From Pseudomonas oryzagri (lineage in GTDB: Bacteria; Pseudomonadota; Gammaproteobacteria; Pseudomonadales; Pseudomonadaceae): a stretch of DNA of 64,000 nt. Within the stretch, counting starts at the first letter, position 1; each line of letters starts with the position of its first letter. Under the pieces are notes generated by a model. That model was not told the origin of the DNA and made no database searches. It saw nothing but the letters and a program-made list of their open reading frames with translations. Below are positions 41,910 to 51,402 of this stretch, in pieces. The stretch spans positions 62,001-126,000 of the forward strand of contig NZ_JAJHPU010000042.1 of assembly GCF_020831405.1 (NCBI RefSeq). Direction: 5' to 3'. The position numbers and the translations under genes were made by a program.

Positions 41910-43322
41910 ATGAGCGAACGCATTCCCGCGAAGATCGTCGAGACGATCGAGCCGCGACCGACGCGCCTGACACCCGCGCAAGCCGGCGGCGCCATTCACA
42001 CCCGCAGCTTCACCGGGCTGTTCCGCAACCTGCGCCTGGCCGGCGCCGGCGCGCTGTTCCTGCTGTTCTTCGGCACCGCCTGGCTGAACTGGGGCGACCG
42101 CCAGGCGGTGCTCTGGGACCTGGCCGGGCGCAAGTTCTACATCTTCGGCGCCACCTTCTGGCCGCAGGACTTCATCCTGCTCTCGGCGCTCTTGATCATC
42201 TGCGCCTTCGGCCTCTTCGCCATCACCGTGGCCGCCGGCCGCGTGTGGTGCGGCTACACCTGCCCGCAGAGCGTGTGGACGTGGATCTTCATGTGGGCGG
42301 AGAAGGTCACCGAGGGCGACCGCAACCAGCGCATCAAGCTCGACGCCGCGCCCTGGTCGGCGGAAAAGCTCGCCCGCCGCGGCGCCAAGCACGGCCTGTG
42401 GCTGGCGGTCAGCCTGGTCACCGCGCTGGCCTTCGTCGGCTACTTCACGCCGATCCGCGCGCTGGTGCACGACCTGTTCACCCTGCAGCTGGACGCCGGC
42501 AGCGCCTTCTGGGTGTTCTTCTTCAGCGCCGCCACCTACGTCAACGCCGGCTGGCTGCGCGAGAAGGTGTGCCGCGACATGTGCCCCTACTCGCGCTTCC
42601 AGAGCGTGATGTTCGACGCCGATACCCTGATCGTCTCCTACGACAGCGCGCGTGGCGAAAGCCGCGGCCCGCGCAAGAAGGAGATCGACCACAAGGCCGC
42701 CGGCCTCGGCGACTGCATCGACTGCACCCTGTGCGTGCAGGTCTGCCCGACCGGCATCGACATCCGCGACGGCCTGCAGCTGGAATGCATCGGCTGCGGC
42801 GCCTGCGTCGACGCCTGCGACAGCATCATGGACAAGATGGGCTACGCCCGCGGCCTGGTGCGCTACACCTCCGAGCGCGAGCTGGCCGGCGAGCGGACCC
42901 GCTGGCTGCGCCCGCGTCTGGTCGGCTACGCGGCGGCGCTGCTGCTGATGTTCGGTGCCTTCGGCTGGGCCCTGAGCGCGCGCCCGCTGGTGTCGCTGGA
43001 CGTGACCAAGGACCGCGGCCTGTTCCGCGAGAACAGCGCGGGGCAGATCGAGAACATCTACCGCCTCAAGGTGATCAACAAGACCCAGCAGCCGCACCGC
43101 TACGCCGTGACGCTGGTCGAGCCCGGCCCCTTCGTGCTGCAGGGCGCCGAGGAGCTGCAGCTGGCCCCCGGCGAGATCCTCGACGTCGCGGTGAGCGTGG
43201 CGCTGACCGCCGAGCACGCCCCGGACAGCGCCACCACGCTGCGCTTCGCGGTGGCCGACCTGGATGAGTCCGAGGTGCGCGTCACCGCCAAGAGCACCTT
43301 CGTCTCGCCGCGCCATCGCTGA
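41910..43322 (+). CDS. ccoG: cytochrome c oxidase accessory protein CcoG (FixG/RdxB family)
   Basis: 470 aa inner-membrane iron-sulfur protein needed for cbb3 oxidase assembly, probably in copper handling. Transmembrane helices lie near 40, 95 and 170; a CGYTCPQSVWTWIF motif is near residue 115. Two 4Fe-4S sites are seen in GDCIDCTLCVQVCPTGIDI and LECIGCGACVDACDSI. The C-terminus is an immunoglobulin-like periplasmic domain (VINKTQQPHRYAVTLVEPG). A MocR-type operator precedes it. It corresponds to PA4131 in context and would serve the orphan CcoN encoded nearby. Confidence 0.9.
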   Translation: MSERIPAKIVETIEPRPTRLTPAQAGGAIHTRSFTGLFRNLRLAGAGALFLLFFGTAWLNWGDRQAVLWDLAGRKFYIFGATFWPQDFILLSALLIICAFGLFAITVAAGRVWCGYTCPQSVWTWIFMWAEKVTEGDRNQRIKLDAAPWSAEKLARRGAKHGLWLAVSLVTALAFVGYFTPIRALVHDLFTLQLDAGSAFWVFFFSAATYVNAGWLREKVCRDMCPYSRFQSVMFDADTLIVSYDSARGESRGPRKKEIDHKAAGLGDCIDCTLCVQVCPTGIDIRDGLQLECIGCGACVDACDSIMDKMGYARGLVRYTSERELAGERTRWLRPRLVGYAAALLLMFGAFGWALSARPLVSLDVTKDRGLFRENSAGQIENIYRLKVINKTQQPHRYAVTLVEPGPFVLQGAEELQLAPGEILDVAVSVALTAEHAPDSATTLRFAVADLDESEVRVTAKSTFVSPRHR

Positions 43323-43330
43323 GGCTCTCG

Positions 43331-43428
43331 GTAGGGGCGAATTCATTCGCCAAGCAGGCCATCGGCCTGCCTTTGGCAACATCGGGGCCGCGTTGCGGCC
43401 CATGGCGAATGAATTCGCCCCTACAGGG
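43331..43428. repeat. GTAGGGGCGAATT palindromic repeat, copy 5, with extra half element
   Basis: GTAGGGGCGAATTCATTCGC and GGCGAATGAATTCGCCCCTA enclose inner hairpins GCAGGCC/GGCCTGC and GGGGCCGC/GCGGCCC. A further half arm (GCATTCGCCCGTACAA) is at 43445-43460. The element lies just before the MocR regulator gene. Confidence 0.78.
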
Positions 43429-43483
43429 ATGCGCCAGGGCCAATGCATTCGCCCGTACAACTCGGGTTCCCGGAGCCGATCCC

Positions 43484-44956
43484 ATGAACGCTAGCAACTC
43501 GGTAGACTCTCACGCCTCGATCCCGGCACTGGTGAACCCGGACAAGATGAAGCGCTACGAGAAATTCGCCGACGAGATCGCCGAGCTGATCCGCACCGGC
43601 GTGCTCGCCCCCGGCCAGAAGGTGCCCTCGGTGCGGCACGCCAGCCGCACCTACGGGGTCAGTCCGTCGACCGTGTTCCAGGCCTACTACCTGCTGGAAA
43701 GCCGCGGCCTGATCCTGGCGCGGGCGCGTTCGGGCTACTTCGTCCGCGAACTGGCCCGCCACCCGCTGTCCGAGCCGGGGATCAGCGCCCGCGAGGCGCA
43801 GACAAGCGCGGTCGACGTCAGCGAGCTGGTGTTCTCGGTGCTCGGTTCGCTCAAGGACCCCAACACCGTGCCGTTCGGCTCGGCCTTCCCCAGTCCCGAC
43901 CTGTTCCCCCTCGCCCGCCTGGCGCGCTCCATGGCCCACGGCGTGCGCGAGCTGTCGCCGCACGCGGTGATCGCCGACATGACCGAGGGCAACGCCGACC
44001 TGCGCCGGCAGATCGCCCTGCGCTACATGGTCAGCGGCGTGATGCTGCCGCTGGAGGAGCTGGTGATCAGCACCGGCGCCATGGAGGCGCTCAACCTGTG
44101 CCTGCAGTGCGTGACCCGCCCCGGCGATCTGGTGGCCATCGAGGCGCCGGCCTTCTACGCCACCCTGCAGGTACTGGAACGGCTGGAGCTCAAGGCGGTG
44201 GAGATTCCCGTGCACCCGCGCGAGGGCATCGATCTCGCCAGTCTGGAGGACAGCCTGGCGCGCCTGCCGATCAAGGCCTGCTGGTTCATGAGCAGCCTGC
44301 AGAACCCGCTCGGCGCGAGCATGGACGACGACAAGAAGCGCGCCCTCTACGCGCTGCTGCAGCGCCACCAGGTGCCGCTGATCGAGGACGACGTGTACGC
44401 CGAGCTGTACTTCGGCAGCCAGCCGCCCAAGCCGGTGAAGAGCTTCGACCGCGAGGGCCTGGTGATGCACTGCGGCTCGTTCGCCAAGTGCCTGGCGCCG
44501 GGCTACCGGGTCGGCTGGGTGGCCGGCGGGCGCTATGCCGAGCAGATCCGCCGGCTCAAGCTGATGACCACCATCTCGCCGTCGGTGCCGGCGCAGGCGG
44601 CCATCGCCGACTACCTGCAGCACGGCGGCTTCGACCGCCACCTGCGCAAGCTGCGCCATGCGCTGGAGAGCCAGCAGGCGTCGATGCTCGCCTCGGCGGC
44701 GCGGCACTTCCCGGCCAGCACGCGGGTGACCCGGCCGAGCGGCGGCTATTTCCTGTGGTTCGAATTCCCCGAGCAGGTCGACTCGCTCAAGCTGTTCCAG
44801 CTGGCCCTGGCCCAGGGCATCAGCCTGGCGCCGGGTCCGATCTTCTCGGCCACCCGGCGCTTCGGCAACTGCGCGCGGCTCAACTACGGCCATCCGTGGG
44901 ACGCGCAGAGCGAGCGCGCCATGGAAGTGCTCGGACGCATCCTCGCCTCGTTCTGA
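43484..44956 (+). CDS. MocR-type regulator (GntR HTH + aminotransferase fold), MpaR-like
   Basis: 490 aa. The GntR winged helix is at about 20-95 (VPSVRHASRTYGVSPSTVFQ), and residues about 125-490 are an aminotransferase-fold domain with GAMEALNLCLQCVTRPGD, the SSLQNPLGASM block and the pyridoxal-phosphate lysine in CGSFAKCLAPGYRVGW. Start at 43484 is the first ATG before the helix-turn-helix region. In P. aeruginosa MpaR (PA4132) lies in the same place between ccoG and ccoN4. Its likely targets carry the operators at 40604, 41814 and 44953, and the last overlaps its own stop codon. Confidence 0.88.
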   Translation: MNASNSVDSHASIPALVNPDKMKRYEKFADEIAELIRTGVLAPGQKVPSVRHASRTYGVSPSTVFQAYYLLESRGLILARARSGYFVRELARHPLSEPGISAREAQTSAVDVSELVFSVLGSLKDPNTVPFGSAFPSPDLFPLARLARSMAHGVRELSPHAVIADMTEGNADLRRQIALRYMVSGVMLPLEELVISTGAMEALNLCLQCVTRPGDLVAIEAPAFYATLQVLERLELKAVEIPVHPREGIDLASLEDSLARLPIKACWFMSSLQNPLGASMDDDKKRALYALLQRHQVPLIEDDVYAELYFGSQPPKPVKSFDREGLVMHCGSFAKCLAPGYRVGWVAGGRYAEQIRRLKLMTTISPSVPAQAAIADYLQHGGFDRHLRKLRHALESQQASMLASAARHFPASTRVTRPSGGYFLWFEFPEQVDSLKLFQLALAQGISLAPGPIFSATRRFGNCARLNYGHPWDAQSERAMEVLGRILASF

Positions 44957-44988
44957 TCCGGTTTAATCGCGCCGATCTGAGTCTGTTT
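44953..44988 (+). promoter_or_regulatory. MocR (MpaR-like) operator, copy 2, upstream of ccoN
   Basis: CTGATCCG, 13 bases beginning GTTTAA, then GATCTGAGTCTGTTT. Both blocks match copy 1 exactly. It begins within the stop codon of the regulator gene, about 85 bp before the ccoN start. Confidence 0.75.
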
Positions 44989-45074
44989 TGCAGCGAACCC
45001 GACTTCTAAAGTGTGCAACGTGCCGCGCCTTGCGCCGCGGCCGCCAAGCACCCTGTCAGCAGAAAGGTTTCGAC

Positions 45075-46502
<1,428 letters not shown>

Positions 46503-46508
46503 CCTTTC

Positions 46509-46536
46509 GCCCGGCGTCCCCACGCCGGGCCTTTTT
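46509..46536 (+). terminator. terminator between ccoN and ccoQ-like gene
   Basis: GCCCGGCGT (46509-46517), loop CCCC and ACGCCGGGC (46522-46530) followed by CTTTTT. It stands between two genes expected to be cotranscribed, so it may limit read-through into the small gene. Confidence 0.85.
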
Positions 46537-46553
46537 ATTTGTGGAGATACACC

Positions 46554-46787
46554 ATGACCCACGAACTCTGGCCGCTGGCCTGCGTGACCCTGTTCTTCAT
46601 CGCGGTGCAGCTCTGCCTGTCCGGTAGGAGCCAGCGCAACCTCGACGAGGCGACCATGCTGCCGTTCGCCGACGACCCGGAGGTGGCGCGGCGCATGGAG
46701 CAGGCCACCGGCAGGAGCCGCACCGGCTGCGCCTGCCCGGGCACCTGTCAGGGGCGGTGCGCGGACTGGCAGAGCCTGGCGGCCTGA
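46554..46787 (+). CDS. small CcoQ-like membrane protein
   Basis: 77 aa from ATG 46554 (TGGAGA upstream): MTHELWPLACVTLFFIAVQL is one transmembrane helix, followed by a soluble tail with a Cys-rich end CACPGTCQGRCADW. The helix and its place after an orphan ccoN resemble CcoQ4/PA4134. The four-cysteine end is unusual for CcoQ and could bind metal. It is translated from a transcript that first has to pass the terminator at 46509. Confidence 0.7.
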   Translation: MTHELWPLACVTLFFIAVQLCLSGRSQRNLDEATMLPFADDPEVARRMEQATGRSRTGCACPGTCQGRCADWQSLAA

Positions 46788-46874
46788 AAGCCCGACGCGC
46801 CGAGTGGGGATTGCAACGGGCGGGGAAAGCGTCTACCGTCCGCGGCCGAATGAACCACCCAGCAATGAGCGGCC

Positions 46875-47084
46875 ATGCGAGCAATTCGAGACGAAAACGA
46901 CTACGACGACTATGACGACTACCGGCCCAGCGCCGCGGCGGCACCGCGCCGCGAGCGGCGCCTGGCCTTCGAGATCGCCCTGGGCATCTGGCTCGGCGGC
47001 GTGGCCGTGGCGGCCACCTCGGCGGTCGGCTGGTATCTGATCAATACCCTGTCGTCGGTCAGCATCCAGTTCGGCGCACCGTAA
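46875..47084 (+). CDS. small single-pass membrane protein
   Basis: 69 aa. The N-terminus is strikingly acidic with tyrosines (DENDYDDYDDY), then a basic patch (PRRERR) and one transmembrane helix (EIALGIWLGGVAVAATSAVG), ending IQFGAP. No family recognised. The ribosome binding site is weak, so the call rests on the protein pattern. Possibly part of the same region as ccoN, possibly independent. Confidence 0.55.
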   Translation: MRAIRDENDYDDYDDYRPSAAAAPRRERRLAFEIALGIWLGGVAVAATSAVGWYLINTLSSVSIQFGAP

Positions 47085-47530
47085 CGCCCTCGTCCGGCGG
47101 GCGCCCTGCCCGCCGCGACGGACTCCGCGCGGTTCAGCCGGAACCCGCCGGATCGCCGGCCCGCTTGGTGGCGGGCACGCGCTTCCCCTGCGCGACCTGC
47201 CGCTGCCCGGCGTAGTCGCCGCCTGACCCTGTCTGGCGCGCCGTCCTCCTGCGGCCCGCTGCACCCGCTTCTGCTGTCTCGCCCTTGCGGCCTGGCCTGC
47301 GCTGGGACGCTCTCCCGCGCGCCTCTACGTCCATCCGCCCTTCTGGCCGCGCCGCGCCATGTCCCCTGGCTACGCACGGGCGGCCACCTGAAGCGCTCGT
47401 TCCCCGCGGCTTGCCCCCCGGCCCAGCGCCACCTGCCAACCCTGTCACTTTCCCTACAAGGCTGGGCTTTACAGCGCGGCACAATGACGATAATAATTCT
47501 CATTAGCCAATAATTAGTAAAGGATCTACT
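47085..47530. promoter_or_regulatory. intergenic region with Fur box before the siderophore operon
   Basis: No gene is supported in this GC-rich stretch. Near its right end lies GATAATAATTCTCATTAGC (47489-47507), which matches the 19-bp Fur consensus at 15 positions, followed by an A/T-rich segment with AATAATTAGTAAAGGATCT before the start at 47531. Iron-Fur would repress the operon here. Confidence 0.8.
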
Positions 47531-48301
47531 ATGCTGCGCCCCTCCCCTGTCCTTGCGCGCCTGCACCGCGGCCAGCCGGTCTGCGGCCTGCTCAACTCGG
47601 TGCCATCGCCGCTGCTGTGCGAGATGATCGCCGCCGCCGGCTACCACTTCGTGATCCTCGACCTCGAACATCTGCTGCGCTCCGGCGAGGAGCTGATGCA
47701 CTGCCTGCGCGCCTGCGAGGCCGCCGGCATCGCGGCCTGGCTGCGCGTGCCGGAGGTCGACGCCAAGCTGATCGGCCGGGCGCTGGATGCCGGGGTCGAG
47801 GCGATCGTCCTGCCGCGGGTGGAAAGCGCCGCACAGGTCGAGCAGGCCCTGGCCGCCGCCTGCTTCCCGCCACTGGGCCGACGCGGCATCAGCGGCGGGC
47901 GCTGCACCGGCTTCGGCGCCCTCGGCCTTGCCGACTACATCAATCTCGCCAACGTCGAGCCGCGCCTGGTGCCGATGATCGAGAGCACCGCCGGCATCGC
48001 CGCCCTGCCCGAGATCCTCGCCCTGCCCGGCATCGCCATGGTCCTCGAAGGCGCCCTCGACCTCGCGCTGGATCTGGGCCTCGGCGCCGATCCGCTGCAT
48101 CCGCAGGTCTGGGAAGCGCTGCAGCAGGTCGCCGCCGCCTGCAGCGCGGCCGGGGTGCCGTTCTGCGCCAATCCGCGCACGCCCGAGCAGCTTCGCCACT
48201 GGCGCGAGCGCGGCGTACGCGCCTTTCTCGCCGGCGAGGACCGCGGCCTGCTGCTCAACGCCCTGAAGGCGCGGCGCCGCGACTTCGCCGTCGAGGGCTG
48301 A
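47531..48301 (+). CDS. HpcH/HpaI aldolase family protein, possible citrate synthase for siderophore (SbnG-like)
   Basis: 256 aa TIM-barrel of the HpcH/HpaI class II family: GLLNSVPSPLLCEMIAAAGY, FVILDLEH, VLPRVESAAQVEQAL, LVPMIESTAGIAALPEI with the glutamate for metal, and the C-terminal helical end. SbnG in staphyloferrin B clusters is a citrate synthase of this fold, and AcsB of achromobactin clusters is another member. As first gene under the Fur box of a citrate-based siderophore operon it may supply citrate under iron limitation. The classic vibrioferrin operon has no such gene, as I recall it. Confidence 0.8.
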   Translation: MLRPSPVLARLHRGQPVCGLLNSVPSPLLCEMIAAAGYHFVILDLEHLLRSGEELMHCLRACEAAGIAAWLRVPEVDAKLIGRALDAGVEAIVLPRVESAAQVEQALAAACFPPLGRRGISGGRCTGFGALGLADYINLANVEPRLVPMIESTAGIAALPEILALPGIAMVLEGALDLALDLGLGADPLHPQVWEALQQVAAACSAAGVPFCANPRTPEQLRHWRERGVRAFLAGEDRGLLLNALKARRRDFAVEG

Positions 48302-48403
48302 AGGGCGTCCGCCTAGCCTCCGAATACCGCCCCACCTCCGTTACCCCTGCCCCGGCAAACGCATCCGCCTTGCCGTCGGCCCGCCATTGCCCAGGAGAAA
48401 CCC

Positions 48404-49603
48404 ATGCAAAGGCCCCTCGTCATCCTCAGTCACGTCGCCACCCATGCCGTCTGCGAAGGCTTCCTGCCCGCCGCCCGGCAGAGCGGACAGCCGCTGCTGA
48501 TCCTCACCGACCACGCCCAGGAGCACTGGCGCCACCTCGCCGACGCGCAGATCGCGGTCGACGGCCTGGAGATCCTCGAGTGCGACGTGTTCAACCCGCT
48601 GGCGGTGATCGAACTGCTGCACGCCCACGGCCAGCGTCCGCGCGCGGTGTTTTCCAACAGCGACCACCTGCAAACCAGCTGCGCCCTGGTGGCGGAAGCC
48701 TTCGCCTGCCCCGGCAAGGACTGGCGGATCTGCCATGCGGCGAAGAACAAGGCGGAGATGCGCGAGCGCCTGCAGCGCCTCGGCCTGCCCGGCCCCTGGT
48801 TCCAGGTCCTGACGCCCGGCGCGGCGCTGCCCGTCGACGCGCCCTTCCCACTGGTGGCCAAGCCGCGCGAGGGCGTCGCCAGCCTGGACGTGCAGCTGTG
48901 CCGCAGCGCCGCCGAACTGGCCGACTATTGCGCGGCCTTCTGGCAACGCCAGCCGAACCGCGCGCTGCTGCTCGAAGCCTATATGGAGGGCCCGCTGTTC
49001 ACCCTGGAAACCCTCGGCGACGGCCAGAGCCTGCAGGCCATCGGCGGCTTCGACGTGACCCTCTCGCCGCCACCGCACTTCGTCGAGCTGGAGGCGCGCT
49101 GGAACGGCCCGCTGAGCCGCGCCGCGCGCAGCGCCGCGCTGGCCCAGGTGGCCGCCTTCGGCGTCAACTTCGGCGTCTGCCACAGCGAGTTCATCCTCAC
49201 CGCCGACGGCCCGGTGCTGGTCGAGATCAACTACCGCAGCATCGGCGACGGCCGCGAGTTCCTGCTCGACCGCCTGCTGCCGCAGGGCTGGTTCGCGCGC
49301 ATCCTCGCCCTGCACCTGGGCGAGCCGCTGGACGAGACGCAGCCCAGTAGCGCGGCGGCGCTGGTCCACTACCTGGTGGCTCCGCATGGCGGCCAGCTGC
49401 GCGGAACCACCGCCAGCTTCAGCGCCGAGGACGCCGGCTACTGGACCGACTACTGCGCGCTGCGCGAGGTCGGCGACGAGATCCGCCTCAGTCACTCGAA
49501 CAAGGACTACCTCGGCGTGCTGCGCCTGATCGCCCCCGACGACGCGGCGCTGCAGGCACAGTTCGCGGCCGTGCGCGGCGACCTGCGCTGGGAGCTGGCA
49601 TGA
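48404..49603 (+). CDS. pvsA: ATP-grasp ligase, vibrioferrin biosynthesis PvsA-like
   Basis: 399 aa. The ATP-grasp fold is visible: PFPLVAKPREGVASLDVQLC (ATP lysine), RALLLEAYMEGPLFTLETLG and the metal-binding end GVCHSEFILTADGPVLVEIN. Start at 48404 follows AGGAGA. In the vibrioferrin pathway PvsA is the ATP-grasp member that couples an amino acid unit. It overlaps pvsB by ATGA at 49600-49603. The order ATP-grasp / NIS synthetase / MFS / NIS synthetase / PLP decarboxylase is that of pvsABCDE. Confidence 0.85.
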   Translation: MQRPLVILSHVATHAVCEGFLPAARQSGQPLLILTDHAQEHWRHLADAQIAVDGLEILECDVFNPLAVIELLHAHGQRPRAVFSNSDHLQTSCALVAEAFACPGKDWRICHAAKNKAEMRERLQRLGLPGPWFQVLTPGAALPVDAPFPLVAKPREGVASLDVQLCRSAAELADYCAAFWQRQPNRALLLEAYMEGPLFTLETLGDGQSLQAIGGFDVTLSPPPHFVELEARWNGPLSRAARSAALAQVAAFGVNFGVCHSEFILTADGPVLVEINYRSIGDGREFLLDRLLPQGWFARILALHLGEPLDETQPSSAAALVHYLVAPHGGQLRGTTASFSAEDAGYWTDYCALREVGDEIRLSHSNKDYLGVLRLIAPDDAALQAQFAAVRGDLRWELA

Positions 49604-51402
49604 ATCTCCACGACCTCGACCTTCACCAAGACCAGGGCCAGGACCACGACCGCGCGGTCATCGGCCAGCGCATCCTCGACTGCTGCCTGCGCGAGGACAT
49701 CCGCGGCCTGCTCAGCCGCGCGCGCCAGACAACGCTGCCGGCCGAACTGGCCGCCCACTGGCCGCAGCCGGCGGAGCCCGACTGGCTGTGCATCGACCAC
49801 CTGGGCGGCGGCGAGCTGTGGCTGCCGGTGCGCGGCGGCGGCCCGCTGCAGGCGTGGAGCGCGGTCGGCGACCGCTGGCTGCGCCGCCAAGGCGAGCACG
49901 TAGCGCTGGAACAGGGTTATCGCCGCTGGCTGGAACATTTGGCGCGCGGCCTGGACGGCGAAAGCCTGGCGCTGTTCGCCGACTACATGGAGGAGGCCGA
50001 CTGCGCGGTCGAGCACCGCCGCCTGTGCGGCGCGGCCTACGCCGCGCAGGCCGGCGCGCTGGAGACGATCCTCGACGAAGCCGACTGGGGCCGCCGCCTG
50101 CTCGGCATCGACCGTCTGGCCAGCTACCTGGACCATCCCTTCTACCCCACCGCGCGGGCCAAGAGCGGCTTCGACGCCGCCGCCCTGCAGGGCTACGCCC
50201 CCGAGTTCGCGCCGCGCTTCCACCTGCGCTGGCTGGCGGTGCCCAGGGCGCTGCTCGAGCAGACCAGCGCGCCGCCGGCGCTGTGGCCGAGCTTCGCCGC
50301 AGTCGGCCTGCCGGCCGCGCTGGAGATCAGCCACGCGCTGCTGCCGGTGCATCCGCTGACCTGGCCGGAACTGGAACACCACGGCCTGCCGGCCGGCTGC
50401 CTGCGCGCGCCGCATGCCGCCCTGGAGGTGGAGCCGACCCTCTCGGTGCGCACCGTGCTGTGCGTCGAGGCGCCGCGCTGGCATATCAAGCTGCCGCTGC
50501 TGGTACGCACCCTCGGCGCGCGCAACCTGCGGCTGATCAAGCCGAGCACCATCCACGACGGCCACTGGTTCCAGACCGTGCTGCAGGCGCTGGCCGCGCG
50601 CGACGGTCAGCTCGGCGCGCGCTATATCCACGTCGACGAGCAGCACGGCGGCCACGCCGCCGACGCGCGCCACCTGGCCTATATCCTGCGCCGTTACCCG
50701 GACGGCCTGGAGCGGACGACCCCGGTGCCGGTCGCCGCCCTGGCCAGCCGCCTGCCCGACGGACGCCTGCTGGTCGCGGCGCTGGCCGAGCGCTTCCACG
50801 CCGGCGACCTGCTGGCCTGGTGGCAGGAGTATGTCGACCTGCTGCTGGCCGTGCACCTGCGCCTGTGGCTGGTCTACGGCATCGCCCTGGAGGCCAACCA
50901 GCAGAACGCCGTGCTGCTGTTCGAGGCCGGCCGGCCGCTGCGCCTGCTGATGAAGGACAACGACGCCGCCCGCCTGTGGCCGGCGCGCTTCGCCAGCGCC
51001 TGTCCCGATCTGGTCGCGCATCTCGCCGAGCTGCGCGACGAGCGGATTCGCGTCGACGGCACGCGGCCGCTGGCCGAGATGTTCTGCACCATCACCCTGC
51101 AGCTGAACATGATCGCCCCGCTGGAGGCGATGGCCGCGGCCGGCCTCGCCGGGCGCGCGAGCCTGTATGCGCTGCTGCGCGAGCGCCTGGCCGCCGCTCT
51201 GGACGCGCTGGAGAACGAAGGCGTGGCGGTCGACGAGGCGCGCCATTTCCTGCTCGACGCCCCGCGCCTGCCGGTGAAATACCTGCTCAGCGCCGGCAGC
51301 CTGTTCAGCAAGGCGCACTCGGGTGCGGCGGACATCAACAAGTTCTACGGCTACAGCGCGGCGAACTTCCTGCAGGAGGCGAGCCCATGTCCCGCCGACT
51401 GA
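49600..51402 (+). CDS. pvsB: NIS siderophore synthetase (IucA/IucC family), PvsB-like
   Basis: 600 aa NRPS-independent siderophore synthetase that adenylates a carboxylate and condenses it with an amine or alcohol. Family blocks: LDHPFYPTARAKSGFD near residue 177, APRWHIKLPLLVRTLGARNL, and YGIALEANQQNAVLLFEAGR with the usual glutamate and glutamine. MKDNDAARLWPAR follows near residue 450, and the FhuF-like C-terminus is present. The substrate is probably citrate or 2-oxoglutarate, by analogy. It overlaps pvsA and pvsC. Confidence 0.9.
   Translation: MNLHDLDLHQDQGQDHDRAVIGQRILDCCLREDIRGLLSRARQTTLPAELAAHWPQPAEPDWLCIDHLGGGELWLPVRGGGPLQAWSAVGDRWLRRQGEHVALEQGYRRWLEHLARGLDGESLALFADYMEEADCAVEHRRLCGAAYAAQAGALETILDEADWGRRLLGIDRLASYLDHPFYPTARAKSGFDAAALQGYAPEFAPRFHLRWLAVPRALLEQTSAPPALWPSFAAVGLPAALEISHALLPVHPLTWPELEHHGLPAGCLRAPHAALEVEPTLSVRTVLCVEAPRWHIKLPLLVRTLGARNLRLIKPSTIHDGHWFQTVLQALAARDGQLGARYIHVDEQHGGHAADARHLAYILRRYPDGLERTTPVPVAALASRLPDGRLLVAALAERFHAGDLLAWWQEYVDLLLAVHLRLWLVYGIALEANQQNAVLLFEAGRPLRLLMKDNDAARLWPARFASACPDLVAHLAELRDERIRVDGTRPLAEMFCTITLQLNMIAPLEAMAAAGLAGRASLYALLRERLAAALDALENEGVAVDEARHFLLDAPRLPVKYLLSAGSLFSKAHSGAADINKFYGYSAANFLQEASPCPAD

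Noticed and set aside
47285-47506. Small open frames in the 446-bp gap before the siderophore operon
   Set aside because: Proline/arginine-rich shadow translation; one would run through the Fur box.
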